The notes below the pieces were generated by a model, which did no database searches, was not told the DNA's origin, and was given only the letters and a program-made list of their open reading frames with translations. Positions 55,621-64,000 of a DNA stretch of 64,000 nucleotides are shown piece after piece. Location of the stretch: positions 1,116,001 to 1,180,000 of the forward strand of contig CP036290.1 of assembly GCA_007750655.1 (NCBI GenBank), read 5' to 3'. Positions within the stretch are counted from its first letter, which is position 1. Each line of letters starts with the position of its first letter. A program made the position numbers and the translations under genes. The DNA comes from Rohdeia mirabilis. Its GTDB lineage: Bacteria; Planctomycetota; UBA1135; GCA-002686595.

Positions 55621-56841
55621 TCAACCGCACCAGCGGTAGCCGAGCCCACGCACGGTCCGCAACAGTCGCTGGGATCCGCTCGTGCCCCCGTGGAGCTTGC
55701 GCCGCAGCGCCACGACGTGGACGTCGACGGTGCGGGCGCAGGCGCGCGACTCGCGCCCGCCCCAGACCACTTCCAAGATCTCGTCGCGCGCCACGACCCG
55801 ATCGCTGTTGTGCATGACGTGTCCCAGGATCCCGGCCTCGAGGGGCGTCAGGTCCAGGCACCGGTCGCCCCGCTCGATCTGCATCCGACCCAGGTCGACC
55901 ACGAGGCCCTCCTCGACCTCGACCCGCTCGGGGGCCGTGCCGACCTGCACCGAGCCGTCGCCCGACTCGCGCGGCGGGAGGGGGCCGCCGTGCCCGCGGA
56001 CCGTCGCTCGCGGGCCGTTCGAACGCGCGGCGCCACGGGTCGCTCCGTTCAGCCGGCGGACGTGGGTCCCCACGGAGGCGAGGATTTCGGCGCCGGTGGC
56101 TCCGCCGTCCAGGACGTGGTCCGCACCTGCGTCCATCAACGTCGCGCGCAGCCCGTGGTCCGCGCGTTCGACGAGGATCACGAGTCGTGCGTCGGCCTGG
56201 CGGGCCGCGATGTCCTCGACGAGGCTCCGGTCGCCGGGCGCGTCGAGCTCGAGCACGATCACGTGGTCGTGCCCGTCGATCCGTTCGTGCACTCGGTTCG
56301 GGTCCGTGTGGCGAACGCGGGCGCAGCCGTCGAGTCCGAGCAGGTCCCGCTCGAGTCGCTCGGCTCGCGAACGGTCGCGCAGGGCGACGAGGACCTGGGC
56401 ACCCCGTTCGTTCCGGGCTCCGTCTCCGAGCGGCGCGCGCTCGTTCGAAGGCGTGGTCGCGTCCGCGGTGGTTCGTGCGCCCGACGCTCCGCCGGGTGCG
56501 TGCCGCGCGGCTCCTGTGCCGTGCGGCTCACTCCTTCGCGCTGCACCGTCTCGCGCCGCACCGTCTCGCGCCGCACCGTCTCGCGCTGCACCGTCTCGCG
56601 CTGCACCGCCGCGCACGTCACTGGCGCGCTCGTTCCCTCCCGCGTGGCGGGCCGTGTCGCTGGACGTCGACGGGCCCGGCGGGGGAGCGACGCGCGGGTC
56701 GCGTCGCGCGTCGCGTGAACGGAGTTCGACCACGGGCGCCGAACCGAACGGATCGGTGGGCGACGTGGTCGGACGTGTGGGTTCGTCCGTCTCGAGGGGG
56801 TGCTCCGGCGACGATCCGGAGCGCGACAGGGGGCCTTGCAT
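55621..56841 (-). CDS. OmpR/PhoB-type regulator with degenerate receiver
   Basis: 406 residues. The C-terminal winged helix (about 310-405) is canonical: LVVDLGRMQIERGDRCLDLT, LTPLEAGILGHVMHNSDRVV, then RTVDVHVVALRRKLHGGTSG. The receiver-like part (about 150-270) has VIVLELDAPGDRSLVEDIAA where active receivers have the phospho-Asp, so Glu replaces it, and ADHVLDGGATGAEI lacks the Lys of LTKPF. The first 140 residues are low complexity with five ARDGA copies encoded by a 15-bp tandem repeat (about 56537-56611). It may act without phosphorylation. The gene lies beside the glycan cluster and could regulate it. Confidence 0.85.
   Translation of the reverse strand: MQGPLSRSGSSPEHPLETDEPTRPTTSPTDPFGSAPVVELRSRDARRDPRVAPPPGPSTSSDTARHAGGNERASDVRGGAARDGAARDGAARDGAARDGAARRSEPHGTGAARHAPGGASGARTTADATTPSNERAPLGDGARNERGAQVLVALRDRSRAERLERDLLGLDGCARVRHTDPNRVHERIDGHDHVIVLELDAPGDRSLVEDIAARQADARLVILVERADHGLRATLMDAGADHVLDGGATGAEILASVGTHVRRLNGATRGAARSNGPRATVRGHGGPLPPRESGDGSVQVGTAPERVEVEEGLVVDLGRMQIERGDRCLDLTPLEAGILGHVMHNSDRVVARDEILEVVWGGRESRACARTVDVHVVALRRKLHGGTSGSQRLLRTVRGLGYRWCG
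56537..56611. repeat. 15-bp coding tandem repeat, CGCGCTGCACCGTCT
   Basis: Five near-identical copies within the response-regulator gene, encoding ARDGA on the minus strand. Third-position differences show the copies are not brand new. Confidence 0.8.
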
Positions 56842-57431
56842 GTGGGGGCGAGTGGGGGACCGCGACGGACCTAGGGCTGGGCGGCGAAGCGGTTACCGCT
56901 GCGGTTCGGGGATCGCTGCATCCACACGGCGAGGCAACGAAGAGTGGAGCACCGAAGGGTGAGGCATCGAAAGGAGGGCGACGCCGGGAGGGCGACGAAG
57001 TGGGCTTGGCGTGGGCCGTGCGCGAACGCGCTCGTGCGCGGGACCGCCGGGCGATTCCGCGCAGCTCGAACCGAGTGCCCGAAGTCGAGTGCCCGAACCG
57101 GGGCTGCGCTACGCACGGACGGTTCGAGGCGTGGAGCCGTTCTCGCCGTTCTCCGCGAAACGCACCGCGGTCGCCGAAACCTGCTGTTCTCCGCGAGGTG
57201 GACAACGCAGAAGGACGTTCCTGGTTCGAGCCGCGGTCGACACACCTGGTCGAGCACTTCCCCGAGCACTTCACGTTGTCGGGCCGTGCAGTGTCGGGCC
57301 GTGCAGTGTCGGGGCGTGCGGTGTCGGGCCGTGCGAGAGCGAGCCTCCAGCAGAACCGCGCGACCCAACACCGTCTGAACGGTCCTGGGTCGCGCGGCTC
57401 CGTGCCGACGGGTCGCGGGGCGTGTTGCGCC
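56842..57431 (-). other. Intergenic region with a 15-bp minisatellite
   Basis: 590 bp with no plausible gene. It includes GC-rich direct repeats, and at about 57277-57336 four copies of the unit GTGTCGGGCCGTGCA. Must contain the promoters of the regulator; no strong -35/-10 pair was identified. Confidence 0.45.
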
Positions 57432-58157
57432 TCAGCCGACGAAGCGTTTTCGACAGATCGCCTTGAACATGCCGAGCGCCGTGCGCGACACGTGTAGAAG
57501 ACTCTGCGAATGCTTCGACTCCCCGCCCAGTCGAGCGCCGTAGTGGACCGGGATCTCGATCACGCGCAACCCGCGCTGGTAGGCGGCGCAGATCATCTCG
57601 GGCGAGAAGGACGGACCGGGTTCGCGAGTGCCTTCGCGGATCGACTTCCAGGCCGACGACCACAGGGCGCGATAGGTGCAGCCGACGTCGGTGAGGCGCG
57701 GCTCGTGCGGCAGGTACCAGAACAGCTCGAGCAGCTTGGCCATCGCCACGTTCCCCCAACGCAGCAGCTTGTGCATGTTCGCTCCCTGCTCGACCATCTG
57801 CCGCGTCGTGCGCGTCCCGAGGACCATGCGGCAGTCCTCGAGATAGAAGAGGAACTTGGGAACGTCGGAGGCGCGGAACGACCCGTCCGCCTCGGTCAGG
57901 ATCAAGATGTCGGCCGCGGTCGCGACGCCGTGGTCGAGACCCGCGCGCAACGCACAGCCGTAGCCCGCGGCCGATTCGGCGATGACTTCGGCGCCCGCCT
58001 CGCGCGCGCGCTCGGCCGTCGCGTCCTTGCAGTTGTTGTCGACCACGATGACGCGGTCCACGTGCGGCTCGTCGAGGAACTCTTCCACCACACCCGCGAT
58101 GGTCCCCTCCTCGTTGTAGGCGGGGACCACGACGGCGACGTGCTTGCCTTGGAACAT
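57432..58157 (-). CDS. Glycosyltransferase family 2 (dolichyl-phosphate-mannose-synthase-like)
   Basis: 241 residues. AVVVPAYNEEGTIAGVVEEF is the GT2 start; VIVVDNNCKDATAERAREAG follows; the metal-binding motif is TEADGSFRASDVPK. RQMVEQGANMHKLLRWGN and LTDVGCTYRALWSSAWKSIR are typical of polyprenol-phosphate-linked GT2 enzymes. It probably makes an undecaprenyl-phosphate sugar at the membrane surface for the YfhO-like proteins nearby. No transmembrane helix is predicted, unlike many CsbB types. Confidence 0.88.
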   Translation of the reverse strand: MFQGKHVAVVVPAYNEEGTIAGVVEEFLDEPHVDRVIVVDNNCKDATAERAREAGAEVIAESAAGYGCALRAGLDHGVATAADILILTEADGSFRASDVPKFLFYLEDCRMVLGTRTTRQMVEQGANMHKLLRWGNVAMAKLLELFWYLPHEPRLTDVGCTYRALWSSAWKSIREGTREPGPSFSPEMICAAYQRGLRVIEIPVHYGARLGGESKHSQSLLHVSRTALGMFKAICRKRFVG

Positions 58158-58214
58158 GGTGGAGCGAGCGTTCGGGAGGGGGGAGTCGAGCGAGAGCGGA
58201 GAGCGGCGTGGCCG

Positions 58215-59027
58215 TCAGCGATAGAGTCCGCGCATGCGCCGCACGCGCACGCGCAAGAGGTCGAACAGGGCGCGCGTGGCGGCGGACACCACACGCACTT
58301 TCGTGTCGTCCTCGTGCTTCCAGCGCACGGGCACCTGGGCCAGACGCAGACCCTGTTCGCTGATGATCACGACCAGTTCGGCGTCGAAGGCCCAACGGTC
58401 GAGGGTCGAGCGGGAGAACACGGCGCGGGCGGCGTCGCGGCGAAAGCCCTTGAAGCCACAGGTGAAGTCGTGGACGCCGGGGACCAGGAGCAGCTGGGTC
58501 AGGAGCGTGAAGCCCTTGCCGAGCGTCTCGCGCAGCCAGGGTTGGTGCCGCTCGATCCGGCTGCCCGGCGAGCGGCGGTTGCCGAGCACGGCGTCGTGTC
58601 CGCTCTCGAGCGCGGCCACGAGCGGGCCGAACTCCTCGAGCGGCGTGGACAGGTCGGCGTCCATGAACACGGCCAGGTGTCCGCGGGTGGCGAGCATCCC
58701 TTCGCGCACGGCGGCGCCCTTGCCGCGGTTCTGCTCGAATCCGAGCACCACGAGGCGCGGGTCGGCGGCGGCGAACGCGTCGAGGATGGCGCGCGAGTCG
58801 TCCCGCGACCCGTCGTCCACCGCGACGATCTCGAAGCCCGTGCCACCTCCGGATCGCTCCTTCGGTCCCGCGCCGCCGAATCCCTGCTCGTCCAGGAAGG
58901 CCACGAGCCGGCCCAGGTTGCGTTCGAGCACCTGGCCCTCGTCGTAGACGGGAAGGACGACGGAGAGGTACGGCTCGACCCCCTCACCGAGCGAGGGGGC
59001 CGTTCCAGGGGGGGGAGAAGCGGACAT
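58215..59027 (-). CDS. Glycosyltransferase family 2 (dolichyl-phosphate glucosyltransferase type)
   Basis: 270 residues. YLSVVLPVYDEGQVLERNLG, FEIVAVDDGSRDDSRAILDA and AVFMDADLSTPLEEFGPLVA (D-A-D metal motif) are the GT2 core; HDAVLGNRRSPGSRIERHQP and LRETLGKGFTLLTQLLLVPG define the dolichyl-phosphate beta-glucosyltransferase-like subgroup. It probably forms a polyprenyl-phosphate hexose. It precedes a methyltransferase (59108) and a YfhO-like protein (59761) on the same strand. Confidence 0.9.
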   Translation of the reverse strand: MSASPPPGTAPSLGEGVEPYLSVVLPVYDEGQVLERNLGRLVAFLDEQGFGGAGPKERSGGGTGFEIVAVDDGSRDDSRAILDAFAAADPRLVVLGFEQNRGKGAAVREGMLATRGHLAVFMDADLSTPLEEFGPLVAALESGHDAVLGNRRSPGSRIERHQPWLRETLGKGFTLLTQLLLVPGVHDFTCGFKGFRRDAARAVFSRSTLDRWAFDAELVVIISEQGLRLAQVPVRWKHEDDTKVRVVSAATRALFDLLRVRVRRMRGLYR

Positions 59028-59107
59028 GGCCGCACCTAGTGTGACCCGTGGAACGGGGTCCGTCACCCGGAGCCGCGAAACTTGGTCGCTGGGTTGGGCC
59101 GGCGCCG

Positions 59108-59764
59108 CTACTCGGCCGGCTTGCGCAGGACCGCCCAGGCCGTCGTGGGTTCGTCGGCGCTGTAGGCCGTGACGAACTCCCAGCCCTGGCGCGCGACCCA
59201 GTCGTCCAGGTTCGCCCGCGTGACCTCGACACCGTGCCAGGTGTCGTGCTCGTCGCCCTGGTGCGTCCAGCGCTCGGTCTTGACGAGGAATTTGAAGACC
59301 CCGCCGGGGACCAGCACGCGATGGGCCTCGGCCACGTAGCTCTCGATCACGCCCAGGTCCGGCACGTGTTGGAACACGGCGTGCGAGACGACCACGTCGA
59401 TCGATCCGTCGATCAGGGGGGCGAGCGTCGTCCCGTCGCCCACGTGCAGGTGGATGTTGTCGAAGCGCGCGAGGAACTCGGTGCCCTGCTCGATCATCCC
59501 GGGCGCCACGTCGAAGCCGTGGACCTCGCGGAAGATGACCGCGAAGAAGCGCAGCATGCGCCCGATCCCGCAGCCGATCTCGAGGATCCGCATGTCGGGC
59601 CGCAGGTAGGGGTGCAGTTCCTCGAGGATGCGGTACGCGTCGCGGCAGCCCGACAGGTCGAAGGCGATGCCCTCGGACTCGCGGTCGGCGATGTAGTACC
59701 GCGCGTTCTCGCGGGCGCGCTGGTCCCACTCCGTGCGCATGCGCTTCGCGACGTCGTCGTTCAC
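59108..59764 (-). CDS. Class I SAM methyltransferase
   Basis: 218 residues from GTG 59764, which overlaps the stop of the YfhO-like gene (GTGA), so the two are translationally coupled. MRTEWDQRARENARYYIADR and MRILEIGCGIGRMLRFFAVI (SAM motif I), then IDVVVSHAVFQHVPDLGVIE and VPGGVFKFLVKTERWTHQGD, form a Methyltransf_11 core. The coupling suggests that it modifies the lipid or sugar handled by the YfhO-like protein. Confidence 0.88.
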   Translation of the reverse strand: MNDDVAKRMRTEWDQRARENARYYIADRESEGIAFDLSGCRDAYRILEELHPYLRPDMRILEIGCGIGRMLRFFAVIFREVHGFDVAPGMIEQGTEFLARFDNIHLHVGDGTTLAPLIDGSIDVVVSHAVFQHVPDLGVIESYVAEAHRVLVPGGVFKFLVKTERWTHQGDEHDTWHGVEVTRANLDDWVARQGWEFVTAYSADEPTTAWAVLRKPAE

Positions 59765-62112
59765 GGCTCCAGTATCGCACCTTCGGCGGCGTCGGGCGCG
59801 ACCGACCTCGTGCGCGCGACGAGCGACCAGGCCAGGAGTCCCACGAGCACGCCCCACGACAGGATCAGGAGCCCCGGCCAACCGAAGGGCCGATAGGTGA
59901 AGCGGACCGTGCGCGCGCCGGCCGGTACCTCCACGGCGCGCCACAGGAATCCGGCGCGGTGGACCGCTGCGGGCGCGACGTCCCCTTCCGGTCCCGTGAC
60001 CGCGGCGCTCCAACCGGCGGCCCAGCGCTCGGTGACGAGGATCCAGCCGTCGGTCGCGGGCGGGCGCAGGAGCTCGAGTTCGAGCACGCGCGGCTCGAAC
60101 CGCTCGACGGCGAACGGGACGCGGTCGAGGCGCGCTGCGGTCACCAGTTCGGCCGCGTCGGCGCCCAGTTCGGTCGGCGGCGCGTCCGCGTCGTGCACCA
60201 CCAGTGGCACGTCGCCACCGGCCGCCGCCGCCGTGAAGGCCTCGAAGGTGGCGTCGTCGTCGGGCAGGTGGAGCGCGGCAGCGGCGAAGAACACGCGCTC
60301 GCGACCGAGCGCCTGGTCGAGCAGAGCGGGGAAGGCCGCGAGCTGGTGGTGGCGCCGGTTGTTGAGCGCCGTGTAGCCCGCCAGCACGTTCTCCTTGCCC
60401 GGCAGGTTGGCCGAGTCGAACAGGGTGCCGACGGGGTTGGCGAAGTCCTCCGCGAGAGCGGCGGTGTCGCCGGCGAGGAGCGCTGCCGTGCGTTCGGGAG
60501 CGATGGTGAAGGCGAACGGATCGCGCTCGAACCCGGTCTGCGCGACGTCGTCGTCGACGGCGTCCACCAGGCCCACGTGGTGCGCGTCGAGTGCGTCGCG
60601 ACGCTGGGCGTCCTCCATCACGAGTGGCCGACCGACGAGCAGCGCGAACGCGGCACCCCCGGCGGTCAGAAGTGTGAGTGCACCCGTCGCGCGCCGCCGA
60701 TTCGCACCGGCGGCGAAGGCCACGGCCAGCGTGGCGAAGGGCGGAACCGCGAAGAGGAGGACCGGCGTCGACGCGGTCAACTCCGGCAGCACGACCAACG
60801 CCGCCGCGGTCGCCGCACCCGCCACGGTCGCGACCGCGAGCGCCGACCGGCGAACGGCCCGCGCGTCGATGCGGCTCGCTCCACGCGCGGCCAGCACGGT
60901 GAGCGCGAACAACAGACCGACGCGGAAGAAGGCGCTGTGCCGGAAGTAGCGCAGGGGCGGCAGGAGGTCGTAGGCCCAGGCGCGCAGGGGCAGCGCGTGT
61001 CCGAGCGCGAGGCCCAGGGACAGGAGCCCGAGCGCGAACAGCGCCGTGTTGCGCCGCGACCTTCGCACCCCGACGAGCGCGATCCCGGCCAGCACCCATA
61101 CGGCCAGCCCGGCGTTGGCGCCGACCGAGGACGGATCGGTGATGGCGAAGGGGTCCGACGCCGGTCCGTGCGCGGCGGCGGGGGCGACGACCGGGCTCGC
61201 GAGACTGAACAGTGCCAGCGGTTCGAGGGGATTGGCCGCGGCCGGATCCTCGGCGTTCCAACCCGTCGCGATCTCGCGCGACAGCGCGCCGGTGCGGCCG
61301 CTGAAGCCGGAACCCTCGGCGAAGAACGCGGCGTAGCTCGGCGCCAGCACCGCCAGCCCGGCGACCACCAGGATCACGAGGCCACCGGCCGCGCGCGGAA
61401 CGCTGGTCTCAGGCGACTCGCCGCGCACCGGCGGGATCAGGCGCACCAGGCACCAGCCCGCGAGCACCATCGCGCTGACGACGACGAGTCCCGGATAGCC
61501 GGCCAGACCCGACAGGCCCCACCAGCCACCGGCGCAGGCCGCGAGGCGCGCGAACTCGCCCGTGCGCTCGGCCGACAGCGCGCGATCGAGGCACCACACC
61601 GCGAAGGGCAGGAGCGCGAACACGTGCATGAAGCAGGTGTGTCCCGCGTGGCCGACGAACGCGCCGTTGGTGCACCAGGCCAGCGCCAGACCGTACTGCG
61701 CCCAACCCGGCGCGCCGAGGTGCTGGACGAGGCGCGCCATGCCGACGGCCGACAGGCACCAGGTCGCGATCCAGAACCACACGAACGACGCGCTCGTGCC
61801 GCCGCCGAGCCAGCCGATCGCGACCGCCAGCGGCGACAGGGCGCCGATCTGGGGTTCCGCGCCGTCGGGCGAGCCGCCGTTGGTCCACGGGTTCCAGAGC
61901 AGGAGCTCTCCCGCGCGCGCGAAGTCGCCCACCAGCATCTGGTAGGGCATGTGGAAGAGCGTGGCGTCGCCGACCGGACCTGCTGTTCCGACGACGAGCG
62001 GCCACAGCAGCAGCACGAGCGTCGCCGCCGCCAGCCAACCCGCCGCGCGCTCCATGCGCGAACGCGGCGCGTGGGGTCGGGCTCCGGTGGGTGCGGCGTC
62101 GATCGGGATCAT
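59761..62112 (-). CDS. YfhO family membrane glycosyltransferase-like protein
   Basis: 783 residues from ATG 62112; GTG 62130 is also possible and is only 12 nt from a -10-like TAGGGT at 62143-62148. About a dozen transmembrane helices follow a first periplasmic loop with ELLLWNPWTNGGSPDGAEPQ, the LWNP signature of YfhO/GT-C proteins. The C-terminal soluble domain has VTERWAAGWSAAVTGPEGD, then EVPAGARTVRFTYRPFGWPG. YfhO in Bacillus uses undecaprenyl-phosphate-GlcNAc made by CsbB. The GT2 genes nearby make the same pairing likely here. Confidence 0.82.
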   Translation of the reverse strand: MIPIDAAPTGARPHAPRSRMERAAGWLAAATLVLLLWPLVVGTAGPVGDATLFHMPYQMLVGDFARAGELLLWNPWTNGGSPDGAEPQIGALSPLAVAIGWLGGGTSASFVWFWIATWCLSAVGMARLVQHLGAPGWAQYGLALAWCTNGAFVGHAGHTCFMHVFALLPFAVWCLDRALSAERTGEFARLAACAGGWWGLSGLAGYPGLVVVSAMVLAGWCLVRLIPPVRGESPETSVPRAAGGLVILVVAGLAVLAPSYAAFFAEGSGFSGRTGALSREIATGWNAEDPAAANPLEPLALFSLASPVVAPAAAHGPASDPFAITDPSSVGANAGLAVWVLAGIALVGVRRSRRNTALFALGLLSLGLALGHALPLRAWAYDLLPPLRYFRHSAFFRVGLLFALTVLAARGASRIDARAVRRSALAVATVAGAATAAALVVLPELTASTPVLLFAVPPFATLAVAFAAGANRRRATGALTLLTAGGAAFALLVGRPLVMEDAQRRDALDAHHVGLVDAVDDDVAQTGFERDPFAFTIAPERTAALLAGDTAALAEDFANPVGTLFDSANLPGKENVLAGYTALNNRRHHQLAAFPALLDQALGRERVFFAAAALHLPDDDATFEAFTAAAAGGDVPLVVHDADAPPTELGADAAELVTAARLDRVPFAVERFEPRVLELELLRPPATDGWILVTERWAAGWSAAVTGPEGDVAPAAVHRAGFLWRAVEVPAGARTVRFTYRPFGWPGLLILSWGVLVGLLAWSLVARTRSVAPDAAEGAILEP

Positions 62113-62179
62113 CGTGGTGCGTGGCGTCACGCGCTGGAGCGCACCCTACCCGGCGGCGCGTTCCGACCCAGCGCCCGGC

Positions 62180-62185
62180 TACCCT
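62180..62185 (+). promoter_or_regulatory. -10 element TACCCT upstream of the right-end YfhO gene
   Basis: TACCCT lies 11 nt before ATG 62197, and the divergent minus-strand TAGGGT at 62143-62148 lies 12 nt before GTG 62130. The divergent YfhO genes therefore share a compact promoter region. Confidence 0.45.
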
Positions 62186-62196
62186 GGCGCGTCCTC

Positions 62197-64000
62197 ATGG
62201 CGAACCCGTCCACCGAATCCGACCCGGCGCCGACCGGTCGCGAGGCTCCGGCCTGGCTGGCGCTCCTGGTCTTCCTCGCCTGTGCGTTCGTGCCGCTGCG
62301 CGAGGCGCTGCTCGATCCGAGCGGACGGGCGCTGCTGGCGGTGGACACCGTCACGAGCCAACTGCCCTGGTCGGCCCACCTCGCCGAGCAGGGGCTCGAG
62401 CCCGACGTGGCCAACGCCGAGCTGTCCGACCAGGGCACCGTCTTCCATCCCTACTACCGCTGGGTGGTGCGCAGCTGGCTGGCGGGCGATCCGCCCCTGT
62501 GGAATCCGCACGTGTACCTGGGCGCGCCCGCGCTCGGCAATCCCCAGGCGGGCGTGCTCGATCCGCAGGTGCTGGTCCTCGTCCTGTTCGAGTGGTTGGC
62601 GGGCGAGCCGGGATTCGCGCTGGGACTGGCGCTGACGGCCTGGCTGCGGCTCGGACTCGGAGCCTTCGGCGCGTTCCTGCTCGCGCGCCGGCTGGGGCTG
62701 TTCGGCAGCGCGTCGTGGCTGGCGGGCTTCGGGTTCGGCTTCTGCGGCTTCACCGTCCTGTGGCTGAACCACCCGCTCGGGCACGTGCCGGTCTTCCTGC
62801 CGTGGCTGCTGCTCGGCGTCGAGGCGATCGCGCGTGCGCGGCGCGGCGGTGGGTCGGCGGTGCTGCCGTTCGCGCTGCTCGCGCTGACGAGCGCGGCCTG
62901 TGTCCTCGCGGGCCATCCGGAGACGAGCTTCTACGTCTGCGCGTTCGTCGGCCTGTGGTGTCTCGTGCTCGCACGCACCCAGCGCGCGGCCGGACTGCTG
63001 GCCGCGGCGGGACTCGTGCTCGGAGCCTGCTTGGCCGGTCCGATGCTCGTGCCGTTCCTCGAGTACCTGGGCGACTCGGCCGCGACCGCCGTGCGCGAAG
63101 GACAGCGGTCCACGTTCGCGGACATCGATCTCGTCGGACTGTTCGCGGCCGTCGCCGTCGTCGCCACCTGGATCGCCACGGGCGCGCGCCGCTTCGGCGG
63201 CCTGTTCGAGCGGCGCGCGACCCTGCGCGCCGGACTGCGCATCGGCGCGCTCGCGCTCGGCGCACTCGTCCTGGGCTTCCGCGGCCTGCCGGAGGGTGCG
63301 GTCCTCGCCTTCGTGCCCGGGCTGTTCGGACGGCCCGACGAAGCGGGTGGCTACCTGGGGCCGGGCTCGTACCTGGAAGAGGCGAGTCTCTTCGCGCCGC
63401 TCGCGATCGCGGCGCTGGCGCTGGCGTCGATCGCGCGCGGCAGCGGTCCGTTGCGCGGGCGCGGCGTGTTGATCGTGGGCACGGCCCTCGCGTGGTGGTT
63501 GGCCCAGCGCGCACCGGGTCTGCTCGAGTTGAAGCAGCAGATCCCCAAGATCGGGCTCGGCGCCACGGTGCGCCTGGCACCCGTCGCGGCGCTCGGGATC
63601 GCGCTGCTCGCCGCCGAGGGCTGGCAGGTCTCGAAGCGCTCGGGGCGCGTGCTCGGCATGGTCGGCGTGCTCGCGCTCGCGCTGGTCGTCGGCCCCGTGT
63701 CCCAGTGGGCGCGCAGTACTGCGCCGCCGCCCGCGCCTTCGGTGACCGCGCTCGAGACCGCCGGACTGGTGGTCGTGCCGCAGGAACGCACGTCCGCGCG
63801 CCGGATCGAGTTGGAGGGCTGGTACGACCCCGAGCGCGTCCAGCGGGTCGGCGTCCGCTTCGTCCCGCAGCGCACCGACGCGGTCGCGATGGGCGGCTCG
63901 GGCACGTCGCTCGATCTGTTCGACGCGCCGTCGGCCACGGCGCGCGCGCGGTTGTCCGCGAATGACGTGCGCGTGCCCGACGACGTCGCGGAACGCGCGC
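62197..64000 (+). CDS. YfhO family-like membrane protein, cut by the window edge
   Basis: At least 601 residues; the frame is open from ATG 62197 to the end of the window. About a dozen membrane helices follow VVRSWLAGDPPLWNPHVYLG, the same LWNP-type first-loop motif as in the divergent gene; WQVSKRSGRVLGMVGVLALA and VGPVSQWARSTAPPPAPSV follow. The soluble C-terminal part continues beyond 64000 and cannot be judged. It is likely a second GT-C-fold glycosyltransferase partner for the GT2 genes; substrate unknown. Confidence 0.78.
   Translation, partial: MANPSTESDPAPTGREAPAWLALLVFLACAFVPLREALLDPSGRALLAVDTVTSQLPWSAHLAEQGLEPDVANAELSDQGTVFHPYYRWVVRSWLAGDPPLWNPHVYLGAPALGNPQAGVLDPQVLVLVLFEWLAGEPGFALGLALTAWLRLGLGAFGAFLLARRLGLFGSASWLAGFGFGFCGFTVLWLNHPLGHVPVFLPWLLLGVEAIARARRGGGSAVLPFALLALTSAACVLAGHPETSFYVCAFVGLWCLVLARTQRAAGLLAAAGLVLGACLAGPMLVPFLEYLGDSAATAVREGQRSTFADIDLVGLFAAVAVVATWIATGARRFGGLFERRATLRAGLRIGALALGALVLGFRGLPEGAVLAFVPGLFGRPDEAGGYLGPGSYLEEASLFAPLAIAALALASIARGSGPLRGRGVLIVGTALAWWLAQRAPGLLELKQQIPKIGLGATVRLAPVAALGIALLAAEGWQVSKRSGRVLGMVGVLALALVVGPVSQWARSTAPPPAPSVTALETAGLVVVPQERTSARRIELEGWYDPERVQRVGVRFVPQRTDAVAMGGSGTSLDLFDAPSATARARLSANDVRVPDDVAERA

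Noticed and set aside
62091..63965. Alternative plus-strand frame over the right-end membrane gene
   Set aside because: The Arg/Ala/Gly-rich product has no membrane helices or family signs. The frame from ATG 62197 is open to the window end and encodes the YfhO-like protein.

Overview
The window is GC-rich with third codon positions almost always G or C. It mixes housekeeping genes (EF-G, Tex, PTS enzyme I, DNA-3-methyladenine glycosylase I) with long runs of small accessory genes. Large secreted phosphoesterases with repeated beta-sandwich modules, four-repeat Myb/SANT proteins, many paralogous one-domain enzymes and polyprenol-type glycosyltransferase/YfhO genes together suggest a Planctomycetota chromosome. 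This is an inference from gene content; no rRNA or tRNA is present to confirm it.

Layout. (1) 1-2.4 kb is the downstream end of an integron gene-cassette array. It has three plus-strand cassettes separated by two near-identical 84-bp attC sites, then a decayed attC. Cargo is a SUKH (SMI1/KNR4) protein, a protein of unknown function and a HEAT-like protein. The integrase would lie left of the window. (2) 2.4-28 kb is an accessory belt, almost all on the plus strand, of small enzymes: VOC, GNAT, cupin, SRPBCC, DUF2071, GFA, NTF2-like and zinc-ribbon proteins. It also holds an arsenic methylation pair (arsM/arsR), TspO, a VIT1-like transporter, several remnants and hairpin repeats, including a near-perfect 135-bp palindrome at 27128-27262. 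(3) 28-50 kb is core-like: a purple-acid-phosphatase-like protein with a TPR partner, fusA, a beta-propeller protein, an unusual Tex, ptsI, a Myb-like protein, a CHASE/PAS hybrid kinase, DUF2237, tag and a second phosphoesterase. (4) 50.5-64 kb is an envelope-glycan cluster, mostly minus strand: four methyltransferases, an FAD oxidoreductase, two GT2 glycosyltransferases, two divergent YfhO-like membrane proteins and an atypical response regulator.

How the genes work together. Many genes that open a transcription unit carry a TANNNT hexamer 6-8 nt before the start codon (6142, 21555, 24091, 33657, 39859, 45677, 49930; minus strand 25906, 31049, 49093, 49901). This implies widespread leaderless transcription. 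fusA and tex instead have TTGACG/TANNNT promoters and 5' leaders of about 90-120 nt. ArsR probably controls arsM through a palindrome beside its promoter. In the glycan cluster, stop/start overlaps suggest translational coupling, and the GT2 plus YfhO pairing suggests polyprenyl-phosphate-sugar-dependent glycosylation.

Most notable for follow-up: the cassette array and its boundary features, the leaderless -10 signature, the giant palindrome and related hairpins, the reciprocal VOC-GNAT and GNAT-VOC fusions, and the Tex protein with a low-complexity insertion and an RGG tail.
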